A stretch of 64,000 bases of DNA from Xanthoparmelia taractica (Eukaryota; Ascomycota; Lecanoromycetes; Lecanorales; Parmeliaceae): assembly GCA_033085395.1 (NCBI GenBank), contig JANQBS010000051.1, positions 1 through 64,000 of the forward strand, read 5' to 3'. Below, in pieces: positions 24,303-34,906 of this stretch; within the stretch, counting starts at the first letter, position 1; each line of letters opens with the position of its first letter. Position numbers and translations under genes: made by a program. The notes under the pieces were generated by a model, which saw only the letters and a program-made list of their open reading frames with translations, ran no database searches and was not told the DNA's origin.

Positions 24303-25755
24303 ATGTAAGTGGCCACTGCGACGTCTGAATGCTCAAAGCTGACTGGAGTGTCTAGGCAAATCACTATCTCCATCAACACCATCGATGCGCCTCAGGTTAC
24401 CCTCGAGCAAGACTTCCTGACCGCTGACGTGGGTCCCGAGATGACCATTGCCGACCTTAAGGGCTACATTGAGAGTGAGACAAATATCCCGGCAGCGGCT
24501 CAAAGAGTTTACTATGGCAATCGAGAGCTTGTCGAAGATTCCAAGACTCTGCAGCAATGCGGAATGACAGGCGATTCCATGCTCGGCGTCCAAGTCCGGA
24601 ACCCACGGGCGCCATCTGAAGGCTCGGGTAGACCGGTGCGGCCGCAGCGACGAGGGCCACAGCAAACTGGTCCACGGCAAGGAGCACAGGCAGACCCCGA
24701 AATGATACGTCTACAAGCTATGGGAAACCCAAACATCCTTGCAACCATACGGGCATCAGATCCGGATCTCGCAAACGCCGTACAAGATCCGGCTCGCTTC
24801 CGGCAAATATTTGAGGACAAGTTAAGACAAAAAGTCGAAATGGATGCCGAAATTCAGCGGAGGAATGACTTGCTTTCCGCTGATCCCTTCAATGTCGACG
24901 CCCAACGCGAGATCGAAGAAATGATACGGCAAGAAGGGGTGATAGAAAACCTGCAAAACGCAATGGAACACAACCCGGAAGGTATACATTTATCTGCTGA
25001 TATCTCTCCGTCAAGGTAGTACATTATACTCACGTCACGACTGTCTAGTCTTCGCTCGGGTGCACATGCTATACATACCAGTCGAAGTCAATCAACATAA
25101 GGTCAAGGCTTTTGTCGACTCCGGAGCGCAGACAACAATCATGTCCCCTTCCTGCGCTGAAAAGTGCGGCATTTACCGCCTGCTGGACAAACGTTATGCC
25201 GGAATAGCTAGAGGTGTCGGTACCGCTAAGATTCTTGGCCGTGTGCACAGTGCAATAATCAAGATTGGAACATCCTTTCTCCCTTGCAGCTTCACCGTCA
25301 TGGAAGGCAAAGACGTTGACCTACTGCTTGGGCTTGACATGCTGAAGAAGCATCAAGCCTGCATAGATCTCCAGAAGGGAAAGCTCATCATCCAGGGCGA
25401 CGAAGTTGAATTCCTGGGCGAAGCTGACATTCCCAAGTATGAGGACGTCTACAAGGATGAGCCTACAATCGAGGGGCCGGCAGGCACGAGGACTGGTGCT
25501 ATCTCAGGTACAGTCACCCAGGGTCCTGCGAGCAGCAATGCCAGCCAAGTGACGGCGATCAGCCCACCTGCTGCAGCCACGTCGTCATCAGGACCTCACA
25601 GCACCCAGCAACCTCGGTCGACAATTGGTCCGGCCTCGTTTCCAAAGGAAGATATTGAACAACTTACGAACATGGGTTTTACTAAGCAAGAGGCAATCCA
25701 TGCGTTGGAAATGGCGGGAGGTAATGTTGAAATGGCTGCTGGGCTCTTGTTGTGA
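24303..25755 (+). CDS. DDI1: DDI1, ubiquitin receptor with retropepsin-like protease domain
   Basis: Shuttle/protease of the ubiquitin-proteasome system. Exons 24303-24304, 24356-24981 and 25049-25755 give 444 aa. The first exon contributes only AT of the start codon: ATGTAA would stop at once, but GTAAGT...CTAG (24305-24355) removes 51 nt and yields M-QITISINTIDAPQ, the expected ubiquitin-like start. Domains: UBL about 1-75 (SKTLQQCGMTGDSML), helical DDI middle about 130-205 (NPNILATIRASDPDLANAV), aspartic protease about 210-335 with catalytic FVDSGAQTT (Asp233) and LLLGLDMLKKHQA, a Ser/Thr/Pro linker, and a C-terminal UBA (LTNMGFTKQEAIHALEMAGGN). All key residues are present. Confidence 0.95.
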
Positions 25756-26574
25756 TGATTACAAGCCTAGCATAGCGGAGTGGAAGCGAGCGTCCTGTAT
25801 TATCCCCAAGCATATAGCATATTCGCATGTAGAGACGGCGATTCGGAGTGGTTTGCCATTTGTGCTTTGAGATGAGCCTATAGCGGGTATCAAAATGCTA
25901 AGAAACTACTCAAATCTGTTTCCGTGTCAAATGCGTCAGTAATTACAGACACCATGCCTATCTGTATGCTCCTCAATCTCTTCGCATCCTCTCCGCCCAT
26001 AACCCCCCGAGCACTCCCATCAGATTGTTGGGGCACTGTGCATAGCGTGGGGGGCCTGCGCGGAAGAAACTTCGACTCGTTCCGCAATCTAACCCAATTG
26101 CTTGAGTCGTGCAAAGCATCGAATCTTACTCTCCGCTGGTACAATACGACGTTGCACATTTCGAAGAGTTCCTACAGAGGTCCGATTGCAAGTAACTGTG
26201 CTCAGAAGGATAGAAAGACGAGAGCGAGATAGCCGTTGGTTCATTGCTGACTGAACATAGACAGTCATTGAAGGCTGACTGTTCGGACATCTCTCAAGTC
26301 TGCCTCCTAGCCTACTCACAGAGAAGTAAAAGAATACCGTGGTACATGTCGCGGCAGCAAGCACCCCCGTGGGCTCGGAATAGATAAATCGGATAGACGG
26401 CTAGGACAATCTATCCCGTGTGTTTGCCAAACGTTTGTAAGCACAACGCAGCTGTTACTTGTCTGGATCATTGCATTTTCTAGTTCCCATATGGTGGATA
26501 TCCTTCATCGGTTTTTGGCTACGGACGTCTAACAACAGTCCCTTCCATAGTCTCTTCCATAAAGACGATTCGAA
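25756..26574. other. Spacer between DDI1 and MTHFR
   Basis: An 89-codon minus-strand frame with an ATG start (26159-25890) and an overlapping plus-strand frame are present, but neither resembles a known family. Treated as non-coding. The last ~150 bp is the MTHFR upstream region. Confidence 0.4.
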
Positions 26575-28522
26575 ATGCATATCAGAGACAAGCTCGCGGA
26601 GGCCGAGCGGTCGAGAAAGCCGGTCTTCTCTTTCGAATTCTTCCCTCCCAAAACAGCCCAGGGTGTGCAGAATCTCTACGACCGCATAGACCGCATGCAT
26701 GACCTTGGCCCTGCTTTCATCGATGTGACTTGGGGTGCTGGAGGCAGTCGGTCAGATTTGACGTGTGAGATGGTCAACACTGCACAGACTATTTATGGCC
26801 TAGAAACTTGCATGCACCTGACTTGCACGGACATGGCGAAGCAGAAAGTGGACGACGCTTTGAAGTCAGCCTATGCCGCCGGATGCTCCAACATCCTCGC
26901 ACTACGAGGCGATCCTCCAAGAGAAAATGAGAAGTGGCAAGCGGTGGAGGGTGGCTTCCGATACGCGCGGGATTTGGTCGAATATATCAAGGCCAGATAT
27001 GGAGATCACTTCGACATAGGCGTTGCTGGCTATCCAGAGGGCTGCGATGACCAGCGCGATCAAGAGATACTTATGGAACATCTGAAAGAGAAGGTCGACG
27101 CCGGAGGAACGTTCATTGTGACGCAGATGTTTTACGATGTAGATATTTTCCTGTCCTGGGTAAAGAAGGTCAGGGCGCACGGTATCACTGTTCCAATCGT
27201 CCCCGGTATCATGCCCATACAGACTCATGCAGCATTTCTGAGGCGCGCGAACTGGTCGAAATGTCATATACCACAGAAGTGGGTCGATGCCTTAGAGCCC
27301 ATTAAAAACGACGATGCCCAAGTACGAGAGGTTGGGAAGGGGCTGGTTGCTGAAATGTGCCGCAAGATCATTGATGCTGGTATTATGCAGCTGCACTTGT
27401 AAGCGGTGGTTTTCTCATAGCCAGGCAACTCCTGCTCACAGTTCTGCAGTTACACCATGAATCTCGCCCAAGCCACGCGAATGGTTTTGGAAGAGCTGGA
27501 CTTGGTACCAAAAGAGGGAACACCAACCAACAAGTCGTTTCCCTGGCGACAATCGCTGGGCCTCAACCGTAGAGAAGAAGACGTTCGACCAATCTTTTGG
27601 AAGAATAGGAATAAGTCCTACGTCGCTCGAACCCAGGATTGGGATGAATTCCCCAACGGTCGTTGGGGCGACGCTCGATCACCAGCTTTTGGGGAATTGG
27701 ATGCATATGACATTGGCCTGAAGGGAACAAATGAGCAGAATGTAAAATTGTGGGGCAAACCTGAGTCGCTCAAAGATGTGGCCAACATCTTCATACGGTA
27801 CTTAGAGGGGAAGCTCCAGAGTCTGCCATGGAGCGATGCGCCAATCACGAGTGAGGCAGAAGCTATCAGACCTGAACTCGTCGATCTGAACAGGAGAGGA
27901 CTGCTCACTGTTACCTCCCAACCATCGGTCAACGGTGTCAAGTCCACCCATCCTGTACATGGATGGGGCCCTAAGGGGGGCTACGTTTACCAGAAGGCCT
28001 ACGTGGAACTCCTCATCCCACCGCATATAATCTCGGAGCTCATTGCCCGTATTGAGCGTAATACTAATATGACATACTATGCTGTTACTAAAGATGGAGA
28101 TCTAAGAACCAACGCCCCAACTGAGGGGCCAAACGCCATTACATGGGGTGTTTTCCCCGGGAAGGAGATTGTGCAACCCACGATTGTCGAGACGATTAGC
28201 TTCTTAGCATGGAAAGACGAAGCATACCAACTTGGAACCGACTGGGCGAAATGTTATCCTGCTTCGAGCCCAAGCCGACAGCTTATCGGAAAAATCATGG
28301 ATACATGGACTCTGATCAACATTGGTAGGCTGCCTGCTGTCGTACCCTGAATATTGAAGCGCTCACGCTAACAATCCTGCAGTTGATAACGACTTCCACC
28401 AAACACATGCCATATTCTCGTTGTTCGAAGGCCTTGGAGTCGAAGACCTGGACAAGCCCTTGATGAACGGCCACGAGTCGAATGGCCACGACTCGAATGG
28501 CAGCCAGGCCAATGGCCATTGA
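26575..28522 (+). CDS. MET13: Methylenetetrahydrofolate reductase (MET13 type)
   Basis: FAD enzyme that reduces 5,10-methylene-THF to 5-methyl-THF for methionine synthesis. Exons 26575-27398, 27450-28324 and 28383-28522 give 612 aa (yeast Met13 600). The N-terminal catalytic barrel shows FSFEFFPPKTAQGVQNLYDR, FIDVTWGAGGS, GLETCMHLTCT, NILALRGDPPR, GVAGYPEG, FIVTQMFYDVD, IVPGIMPI and QLHFYTMNLAQATRMVLEEL over the first junction. The C-terminal regulatory domain (WGDARSPAFGELDAYDI, VHGWGPKGGYVYQKAY, NAITWGVFPGKEIVQPTIV) continues over the second junction into VDNDFHQTHAIFSLF. GLETCMHL and NLYDRIDRM favour the MET13 rather than the MET12 paralogue. The tail is a short NGHESNGHDSNG repeat. Confidence 0.96.
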
Positions 28523-29122
28523 AGCGCCCAAAGAGGGCCATAACTAATATCTGAAGTCATATACATTCACCAGCTGCGACATTCAACATATACTTTTTCC
28601 GTAATTCGTACGTTCTAACCTTTGTATTTTCAACATACCGTGACAGTGTAGCATTTGAGACAGCATAGCGAGGCATTTTACGAAGCATTCAACATACCCG
28701 GGCACCCTGGCGTTCGCCGCCATGGGAGGCTGAAAAGCATGATCATATCTCAACAATATCACGAATAACGAATTTCGATACAAGCATGAGCTGTATCCAA
28801 CGAGATCTCTCAACGAATCTCATGACTCGCGCAACGCATCATTTACGTTCTTTGTGGTTGGGAGGAGTTGGGCAGAGAGGTAAATAGTAGATAGGTAGAA
28901 GAGAACCTATCTTCTTTACACAATATTATTCGATTATTTCAACCAATGTAAATGTCGTTTTTCATGTCTGTACAAAGGTGCAGCCCATCTAACTCCTTAG
29001 AGTACGTACCTTTGATCCATGGTGCTATCCATCCCAGCTAATCGGAGATAAGCATTCTTAATCCCCGCAGCAATTTATTCCTTCAAAAATTGAGGATAAA
29101 TTACTCTTTCCATTTGACGGCC
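28523..29122. other. Spacer between MTHFR and RRP8
   Basis: 600 bp of 3'- and 5'-flanking sequence with no recognised gene. A long leader for RRP8 is possible, since its first in-frame ATG is at 29123. Confidence 0.4.
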
Positions 29123-31057
29123 ATGTTCGCGGTTCCGGGCTGGTCGGTCTCTGCCGATGCCCTTAGAACCCAGACAGAACCAAATGCCTCGCAGGCTGCG
29201 ATGGTGCAAAAGTCTGATCATCCTATCAGCACGGACAAGAAGAGATCGAGAAAGCGCAAACGGGGGGATGGCGCAAGCAATGCCATTCAAGTGACCGACG
29301 AAAATCTTGGGGATCTTTGGAGAAAACATATAGAGGATAGGAGCTTGGATCAACCCCAACCTAAGAAGAAAGTAAAGAAAGAAAACCAAAGCAACGAGGG
29401 AAAAGATGATGCCTTGGGGGAAATCAAAAATGTCGATGGAGGCAGCTTCGAGGGCTTCTCTGAGGGAGACCAGGCGGCCGGATCAATAGAAGAGGGGCCT
29501 CCCCCAAAGAAGGAAAAGAGGAAAAGAAAGGAGCACGAATCAGCTGGCACTGTCAAGGCCAACGGCCATGGAGATGCTGCAGGAACGTCACCTCTCCCTG
29601 AAGAGCAAGGCGAGGTAGAGGACGGCAAATCAAAATATGAGCAACGTAAAGCCAAAGCCTTGAAAAAGCGCGAAGAGAGAGCACTCCTACAAGCCAATGG
29701 CACACTACCACCCAATCGCCCCGAAAACATCTCCATTCATCCTAGGAAGAACAAACCTGCAAGCCCCACTCGAACCGCGAAACCCTCAAAGTCCTCGCAA
29801 GCCCCTAGTGCCCTGCAAGAGCGTACTGCGACTGGACCCAAAGAGGTGTCAAGATCACCGCAACGTCCTGAACCCTCAAGAGCTGCAGACGCTACCAAGA
29901 CCTCAATCCCTTCTCTTCTCCCATCCACAAAACTAACCCCCTTACAACAACGCATGGCCGCCAAACTTACCTCTGCTCGCTTCCGACACCTCAACCAGAC
30001 CCTCTACACCAGTCCTTCAGACCACGCCATGCGCCTCTTCACCGACTCGCCTCAGAATTACACCTCTTACCACGCCGGCTTCCGCGCCCAAGTCGCCGTG
30101 TGGCCGCAGAACCCAGTCGAGGGCTTCATCAACGACATCAAGGGCAGGGCCACGGTCTCGGTACCGAGCCAGAAGAAGCTTTGGCGGGAGCAGAAGAAGG
30201 GGAAGAAGAAGCAGCCGAAAGGCGGTAATGCTGATACCGCAGTCGGTACAACAACAACTACTACTACTACACAGGGAGGCGAGAAAGTAGATCCTCTTCC
30301 CCGTGCTTCTCCAAATGGCATCTGCACAATCGTCGATCTAGGCTGCGGCGACGCAACGCTCGCGGGCACCCTCTCCCCCTCCGCAAAATCCCTCGGCCTC
30401 AAATTCCTTTCGTTTGACCTGGCCAAAGGCGACACGCCACACGCTCATCTCGTCACCGTCGCGGATATCAGCAACCTGTCTGCCGCGGGCGTCAGAGATG
30501 AGACGGTGGATATAGCTATCTGCTGCCTCAGTCTCATGGGCACGAACTGGGTGGATGTTGTGGGGGAGTGTGCGCGGATCGTTAGGATGGGCGGCGAGGT
30601 ATGGGTCGCGGAGATTAAGAGCCGGTTCGCGAGATCTGGGATGAAGACGAAGAAGGAGAAAGCAGAAAGCGGGATCGGGAGGAAGAAGGGTGTCGGTGGT
30701 GAAGAAGTAGAAGATGATGATGAGGCCGTAGCGTTGGAAGAAGTGGAGGATGCGAGGATCAAGAGCGGGAAGAAAGACGAAACGGACGTCGGGGCTTTCG
30801 TCGAGGTCTTTAGGAAACGGGGAATGGTGCTCGAGGGACAGCCGGATGTGGCGAATAAAATGTTTGTGAGCATGAGGTTTGTCAAGGGGGGTTTGGGTGC
30901 AAAAAAGGGTGGTGATGAGAACGGGGGACGAAGAGGCGGGATGTTGAAGAAGAAGTTGAAATTTCTGGATGATGATGATGGTGATAAGGATGGGGGAGGA
31001 AATGGGGATGTGGATGAGAGCAAGGTGCTTAAGCCTTGCGTTTATAAGACGAGATAG
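29123..31057 (+). CDS. RRP8: RRP8, 25S rRNA (adenine-N1)-methyltransferase
   Basis: Nucleolar methyltransferase acting on large-subunit rRNA. Single exon of 644 aa from ATG 29123. The first ~265 residues are Lys/Arg/Ser-rich and disordered with several nuclear-localisation-like runs. The catalytic part starts at LTPLQQRMAAKLTSARFRHL (about 271), then SYHAGFRAQVAVWPQNPVE, SAM motif I IVDLGCGDATLAG (about 402), FDLAKGDTPH, VADISNLSA, ICCLSLMGTNW, VWVAEIKSRF and a final FVSMRFVKG. The family domain is interrupted by an ACT/ACA-encoded Thr tract (about 30246-30271) and by an acidic/basic insert after SRFARSG. The end is lysine- and aspartate-rich (KKKLKFLDDDDG). The last codons are duplicated downstream. 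Confidence 0.93.
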   Translation: MFAVPGWSVSADALRTQTEPNASQAAMVQKSDHPISTDKKRSRKRKRGDGASNAIQVTDENLGDLWRKHIEDRSLDQPQPKKKVKKENQSNEGKDDALGEIKNVDGGSFEGFSEGDQAAGSIEEGPPPKKEKRKRKEHESAGTVKANGHGDAAGTSPLPEEQGEVEDGKSKYEQRKAKALKKREERALLQANGTLPPNRPENISIHPRKNKPASPTRTAKPSKSSQAPSALQERTATGPKEVSRSPQRPEPSRAADATKTSIPSLLPSTKLTPLQQRMAAKLTSARFRHLNQTLYTSPSDHAMRLFTDSPQNYTSYHAGFRAQVAVWPQNPVEGFINDIKGRATVSVPSQKKLWREQKKGKKKQPKGGNADTAVGTTTTTTTTQGGEKVDPLPRASPNGICTIVDLGCGDATLAGTLSPSAKSLGLKFLSFDLAKGDTPHAHLVTVADISNLSAAGVRDETVDIAICCLSLMGTNWVDVVGECARIVRMGGEVWVAEIKSRFARSGMKTKKEKAESGIGRKKGVGGEEVEDDDEAVALEEVEDARIKSGKKDETDVGAFVEVFRKRGMVLEGQPDVANKMFVSMRFVKGGLGAKKGGDENGGRRGGMLKKKLKFLDDDDGDKDGGGNGDVDESKVLKPCVYKTR

Positions 31058-31149
31058 ATGAATTTGACTGGATGATGAGGGGGTTGTGGATATGGATGGG
31101 GATGAGAGCAAGGTGCTTAAGCCGTGCGTTTATAAGACGAGATAGATGG
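31013..31149. repeat. Direct duplication of the RRP8 3' end, 88 bp apart
   Basis: A ~49-bp segment starting GATGAGAGCAAGGTGCTTAA at 31013 recurs at 31101 with one visible mismatch (CCTTGCG versus CCGTGCG), including the TAG stop and GATG after it. The second copy lies in the 3' flank and is not translated. Confidence 0.9.
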
Positions 31150-31359
31150 ATTCGAATGCCATGCCATGTTATGTCATGTTCTTTTGATGCTGTGCTGTAA
31201 CACCGTTTGCACAATTTGCTCTCGAGTGGCGGATGTCTATAGAGTAGGCATACATGCCATCCAGCTCCAGGAGAAAGAATTTGTCTGTCAAGCTGCTTCT
31301 AAAGCTAAACCTTTCGTAAAATGCATAAAGGGCCGAAACTGCACAACGTCCCCCAGTCA

Positions 31360-33636
31360 CTACCTCCGTTGCGTCTTGCCCATACCGCGTTTTCCGGAGA
31401 ACTATATCCAGCAGTTAGCAAAACACGCCATTCACCGCGCAGAGAAGTGTGAAAAGAAAGAAAAGAGAAAAGAAAAGAAAAGAAAAGAAAAGAAAAGAAC
31501 CAACCAAATGCTTCGGCAAAGCAGCCGTAGTATGTCGATCCGCCTCCCCCTGCCTCGCCATCCTATTCATCTTCTTCTGCCCCAGCTTGCTCAACCGTTC
31601 CGCCTTGCTCCTCGCGACCTCATTCGCCATGACGCCGTCGTCGCGCCTGTTGGTGTTGCTCTGACTTCTCGCTCTGCTGCTCTTCGCCCTCAGCGCCTCG
31701 ACATTGCTCATCGGCGTATCGACGTCCATGGCGTCGTCGTCTTCTAGTGTGCCCACAGCAGCATTCCGACTCCTCATACGCCCGCGCAACCGCGACCGCC
31801 CGCGCGCGGAGATGGCCGTGGTGTCGAAGCCGAGTTTGTCGAGGGAATCCTCCATCACGGAGAGCTTCTTGGGCAGCGAGCGGCGGGGGATCAGGGCGCG
31901 GTTCTTGAGGGATTTGCGGGCGCGGGCCTCGGTGCGGATTTCGTCGCGCTTCTCGCGGATCAGGGTCGCTTTCATGCGGATGTCGGCGTCGCGGGCGTCT
32001 TCGACGTCGATGTCGTCGGAGTCGTAGTAGCCGTTTGCTTCAAGCTTTTCCTCTTCTTCTTCGAGGGCGGCGAGCTTGGTTTCGATGTCAGGGTCTATGA
32101 AGTCGGAGACGTTTTTGCCTTCAAAGACTTCGGGGATGCGATCGTATTTCCAGTCTTCGTCGTCGAGCTTGTACTGGTCTTTGAGATTTACGTTGTAGAC
32201 GCCTGCGCCGCCGTTTTCTTCCTCGATGTCACGGGCGAGACGTCTGCGTTTTGGGTCGTCTTTGGAGAGTTTGCGGAGATTCTTGAGTGCGTCTGGGATG
32301 TAGGGTTCTCGCAAGATTCCACCAAGTGGTTGTGCGACGTGGATACGGGTGAGTACGTCGCCTAGCCTGCCGCCGACTGAACCGCTGCTGTTCGTTCCGG
32401 CTTTGAGCTTCTGCGCTACACGGTCTGCGATGAGCCGTTCGCATGCTGCATTCTTCACTTCCGTTACCCCTTCCGTGGTTGTGCATGATAGTTGCAACAA
32501 CTCTACCTCCCCAGACTTAAGCATGGAATCCAGCTTGGCTTTTGTCTCAGTGTCGAGGTCCTCCGGTTTCATGACGTCGATCTTGTTGACTACTACGAAG
32601 ACGAGCTTGTTTGCGAACAGTGGTTTGATGCTGTGGAAAAGTTGGATTTGCGCATTCACTGAATAGCCGCACTGTTCAGATAGGTCCATGAAATATAGTA
32701 TAGCGGAGCGTAGGTGGGCGATTGCGGTAATGGACTGCATCTCTATGGTGTTCATCTCCTCGAGCGGGTGGTCAAGAATACCGGGGGTGTCAATTGCCTG
32801 GAAGCGAAGGTATTTGTAGTCAAAGTGGCCTACAAAGAGCGACTTGGTCGTGAAAGCATAAGGTTGTACATCCACATCCTACCGAGATTCCGGAATTAGC
32901 ATTCGTTCTTCAATGCAACGATCCGAGCACTGGGAGAGCTTGAGGCGGGATCAAGACCGTTCTGCCCCGAAATTTGATTTACGATTCGAAAAATGATTCG
33001 AAATGTACATACCGCTCTTGTGACGCTGCGAAGAAAGCTCGACTTGCCGACGTTAGGGTATCCACAGATCAACAGGGTGCGCGTATTGGGGTCGATGGCT
33101 GGTAAACGTGACAAGTGTTGGCGCACTTGCTCGAGGTAGATAAGAGGGTCCTTCAGCCTCCGGCATATCGTAGCCATGCGGCCAAGGGCTGCGCGCTTGA
33201 GTTGCTTGCATTGGAAGAGCGACTGTGCGTATTTGAGGAGACGAACATAGTCTCGAGAGACGGTCTCAATGAGATGTTTAGCAGTCGAAAGCTGGCCAAG
33301 GGCTATTCGGAAATGGTCGGCATCGTAGAGCGTATTCAACAAGTCCTTGTGGAAAGGATGTATGTCTTGAAGACGGGGAAACCCCTCTGCTGTGAATTAG
33401 CATCAATACAACAATCTAGGCTCCAAAGCACCCAACGAACCGAGAATCAAAGACAACTTCTCAGTGAAGGTCTCTTGGGTATATTTGACCTTGCGTGTAT
33501 AAAAGTTTCTTATCCTGGAAATCTGGAAACCACTGCGGATCTGAGTAGGCAAGCGTCTTTGCGTGCGGCTCAAGACCACATCTAAGAATTCCTGGCTTGT
33601 AGGCACAGGAGGTATCTCCTTCCATGTCGTCTTCAT
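31360..33636 (-). CDS. NOG1: NOG1, nucleolar GTPase for 60S assembly
   Basis: Obg/Nog1-family GTPase of pre-60S particles. Exons 33636-33441, 33386-33013, 32878-31505 and 31401-31360 give 661 aa (yeast 647). Start MKTTWKEIPPVPTSQEFLD; G1 loop GYPNVGKSSF (174-183), G3 DTPG (220-223), G4 VVNKIDVMKPEDL, then the NOG1 C-terminal region (DWKYDRIPEVFEGKNVSDF, RDADIRMKATLIREKRDEIR, KLSVMEDSLDKLGFD). Without the last intron the protein would end in a spurious Phe-rich tail; splicing 31504-31402 instead gives PKHL-FSGKRGMGKTQRR, the family's normal end. That intron contains an AAAAG repeat on the plus strand. It is divergent from the rhodanese gene. Confidence 0.95.
31451..31499. repeat. (AAAAG)n microsatellite inside the last NOG1 intron
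   Basis: Imperfect AAAAG/AAAG repeats on the plus strand, which read as a pyrimidine-rich TTTTC tract in the sense of NOG1, directly after the 5' splice site. Confidence 0.9.
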
Positions 33637-33910
33637 GGTTGCTGAGCAGGTATAAATATGGTGTCTGCGAGTACGCCTTCTCCATGAGGCGCATTTTTGT
33701 GTCGGGAGTCGTTCGACAGAAAATTCATGAGGCAGGTCTGGCGAAAGGGAAATTTTACGCGGTCTTGGCACACCAAGGGGCCAAGCCCCCTTGCAGATCT
33801 GTGACGTAGGTACGAGTACGAGGGTATATAAAAGTTGAAGTCACCCAAAACCAGTCGCAGAACTCGAACATTGGTATACATTACACAGGCCGACTACACA
33901 AGCCAATAAC
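33637..33910. promoter_or_regulatory. Shared promoter region of NOG1 and the rhodanese gene
   Basis: 274 bp between divergent start codons. A TATATAAA box-like sequence (33824-33832) is about 80 bp upstream of the rhodanese ATG on its strand. Confidence 0.5.
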
Positions 33911-34498
33911 ATGTCAAAGGAAACTAAGGCATCAATAAATCGCATGTCGCGCGAGCAACTGTCGTCTCTTTTGCTTTCCTCTGATGCCTCCAAGGTCGCC
34001 GTTATAGACGTGCGCGACCATGACTATCCCGGTGGCCACATAAAAACATCCACGCACATTCCATCTTCATCTTTGGATCACTCCATACCCGAATTGGTAC
34101 GAAAAATGGCTGGAACGGAGATTGTGGTCTTTCACTGCGCGTTAAGCCAGCAGCGCGGCCCTTCTGCAGCCTTGCGGTACTTGAGAGAAAGGGAGAGCAA
34201 GAGGAAGACTGGAAAGGTTGAAAAAGAGACTGGCCCGCCAGGGATCGGGATTCGGAACGGTACTATACAGAAGGTTTCTCCTCCAGCGTCGAAAGAGCAA
34301 CAAGTCAAGTCAGAGATCGAGAAGGTGCTTGATGCACCAGAGAGTGGGGTCAAGGGTGGCTCTATGCCGGAGGCTTCGTCAAAAGAGCAAGAGGTCTACG
34401 TGTTGGACCTGGGCTTTGTCGGGTGGCAGGAAAAGTACGGCAAGGATACAAGGCTGACGGAAGACTATGCTGAAGATATATGGATCGACTACAATTAA
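33911..34498 (+). CDS. Rhodanese-like phosphatase (Ych1/Ibp1/Arr2, Cdc25 type)
   Basis: Single-exon protein of 195 aa with a rhodanese fold of the Cdc25/arsenate-reductase kind. Seen: VAVIDVRDHDYPGGHIKTS, and the active-site loop HCALSQQRG (Cys76, Arg82; CX5R). In yeast and fission yeast, relatives act as phosphatases (Ych1, Ibp1) or arsenate reductase (Arr2); sequence alone does not decide which. A low-complexity Lys/Glu/Ser-rich insert (about 90-165) lengthens the protein compared with the ~130-150 aa typical of the family, before the conserved VYVLDLGFVGWQEKYG near the end. Confidence 0.88.
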   Translation: MSKETKASINRMSREQLSSLLLSSDASKVAVIDVRDHDYPGGHIKTSTHIPSSSLDHSIPELVRKMAGTEIVVFHCALSQQRGPSAALRYLRERESKRKTGKVEKETGPPGIGIRNGTIQKVSPPASKEQQVKSEIEKVLDAPESGVKGGSMPEASSKEQEVYVLDLGFVGWQEKYGKDTRLTEDYAEDIWIDYN

Positions 34499-34906
34499 GG
34501 GTCTTTGGCGCACGAATGATTGGACATCGGCGACGCTTGATGGAGCTATACTACAAGACTCATGGTAGCATGCTTCTCCAACAGGACAATGCCCCGCTCA
34601 AGGGTATGGAAGCATCAGCATTCCACGGACTCCTACACGCTCGCACTGGCTCTATCGTACACTAAGCTGAGTTGCAACAAGAGGGTTATCCGCTCCAAAG
34701 TCAAGCCTATCTTCTAGCCACTATTCACCAAAGCTGGAGTGCCGTATCTCTAATCCGCGCCTGACCTCTGACCTATCTACTCACAACGCAGGCCTGACGG
34801 CAACCCGCATGCGATCCCACCGAGAGGCTCCTTCAATTGGCGGCTCAGACCGAGGCTTTATTAGGAACCATTTGTTACGTCATGCCCGTCATCATGTATA
34901 CAGACC
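34499..34906. other. Convergent 3' flank
   Basis: About 400 bp between the rhodanese and enoyl-CoA hydratase stop codons. No gene recognised. Confidence 0.4.

Noticed and set aside
25890..26159. 89-codon minus-strand frame with ATG between DDI1 and MTHFR
   Set aside because: No recognisable motif; a plus-strand frame of similar length overlaps it, as expected by chance in GC-balanced DNA.
32229..32486. Arg/Ser-rich frames inside NOG1 and several others inside GCP2, SMC2 and RRP8
   Set aside because: Shadow frames of well-supported genes on the same or the other strand.
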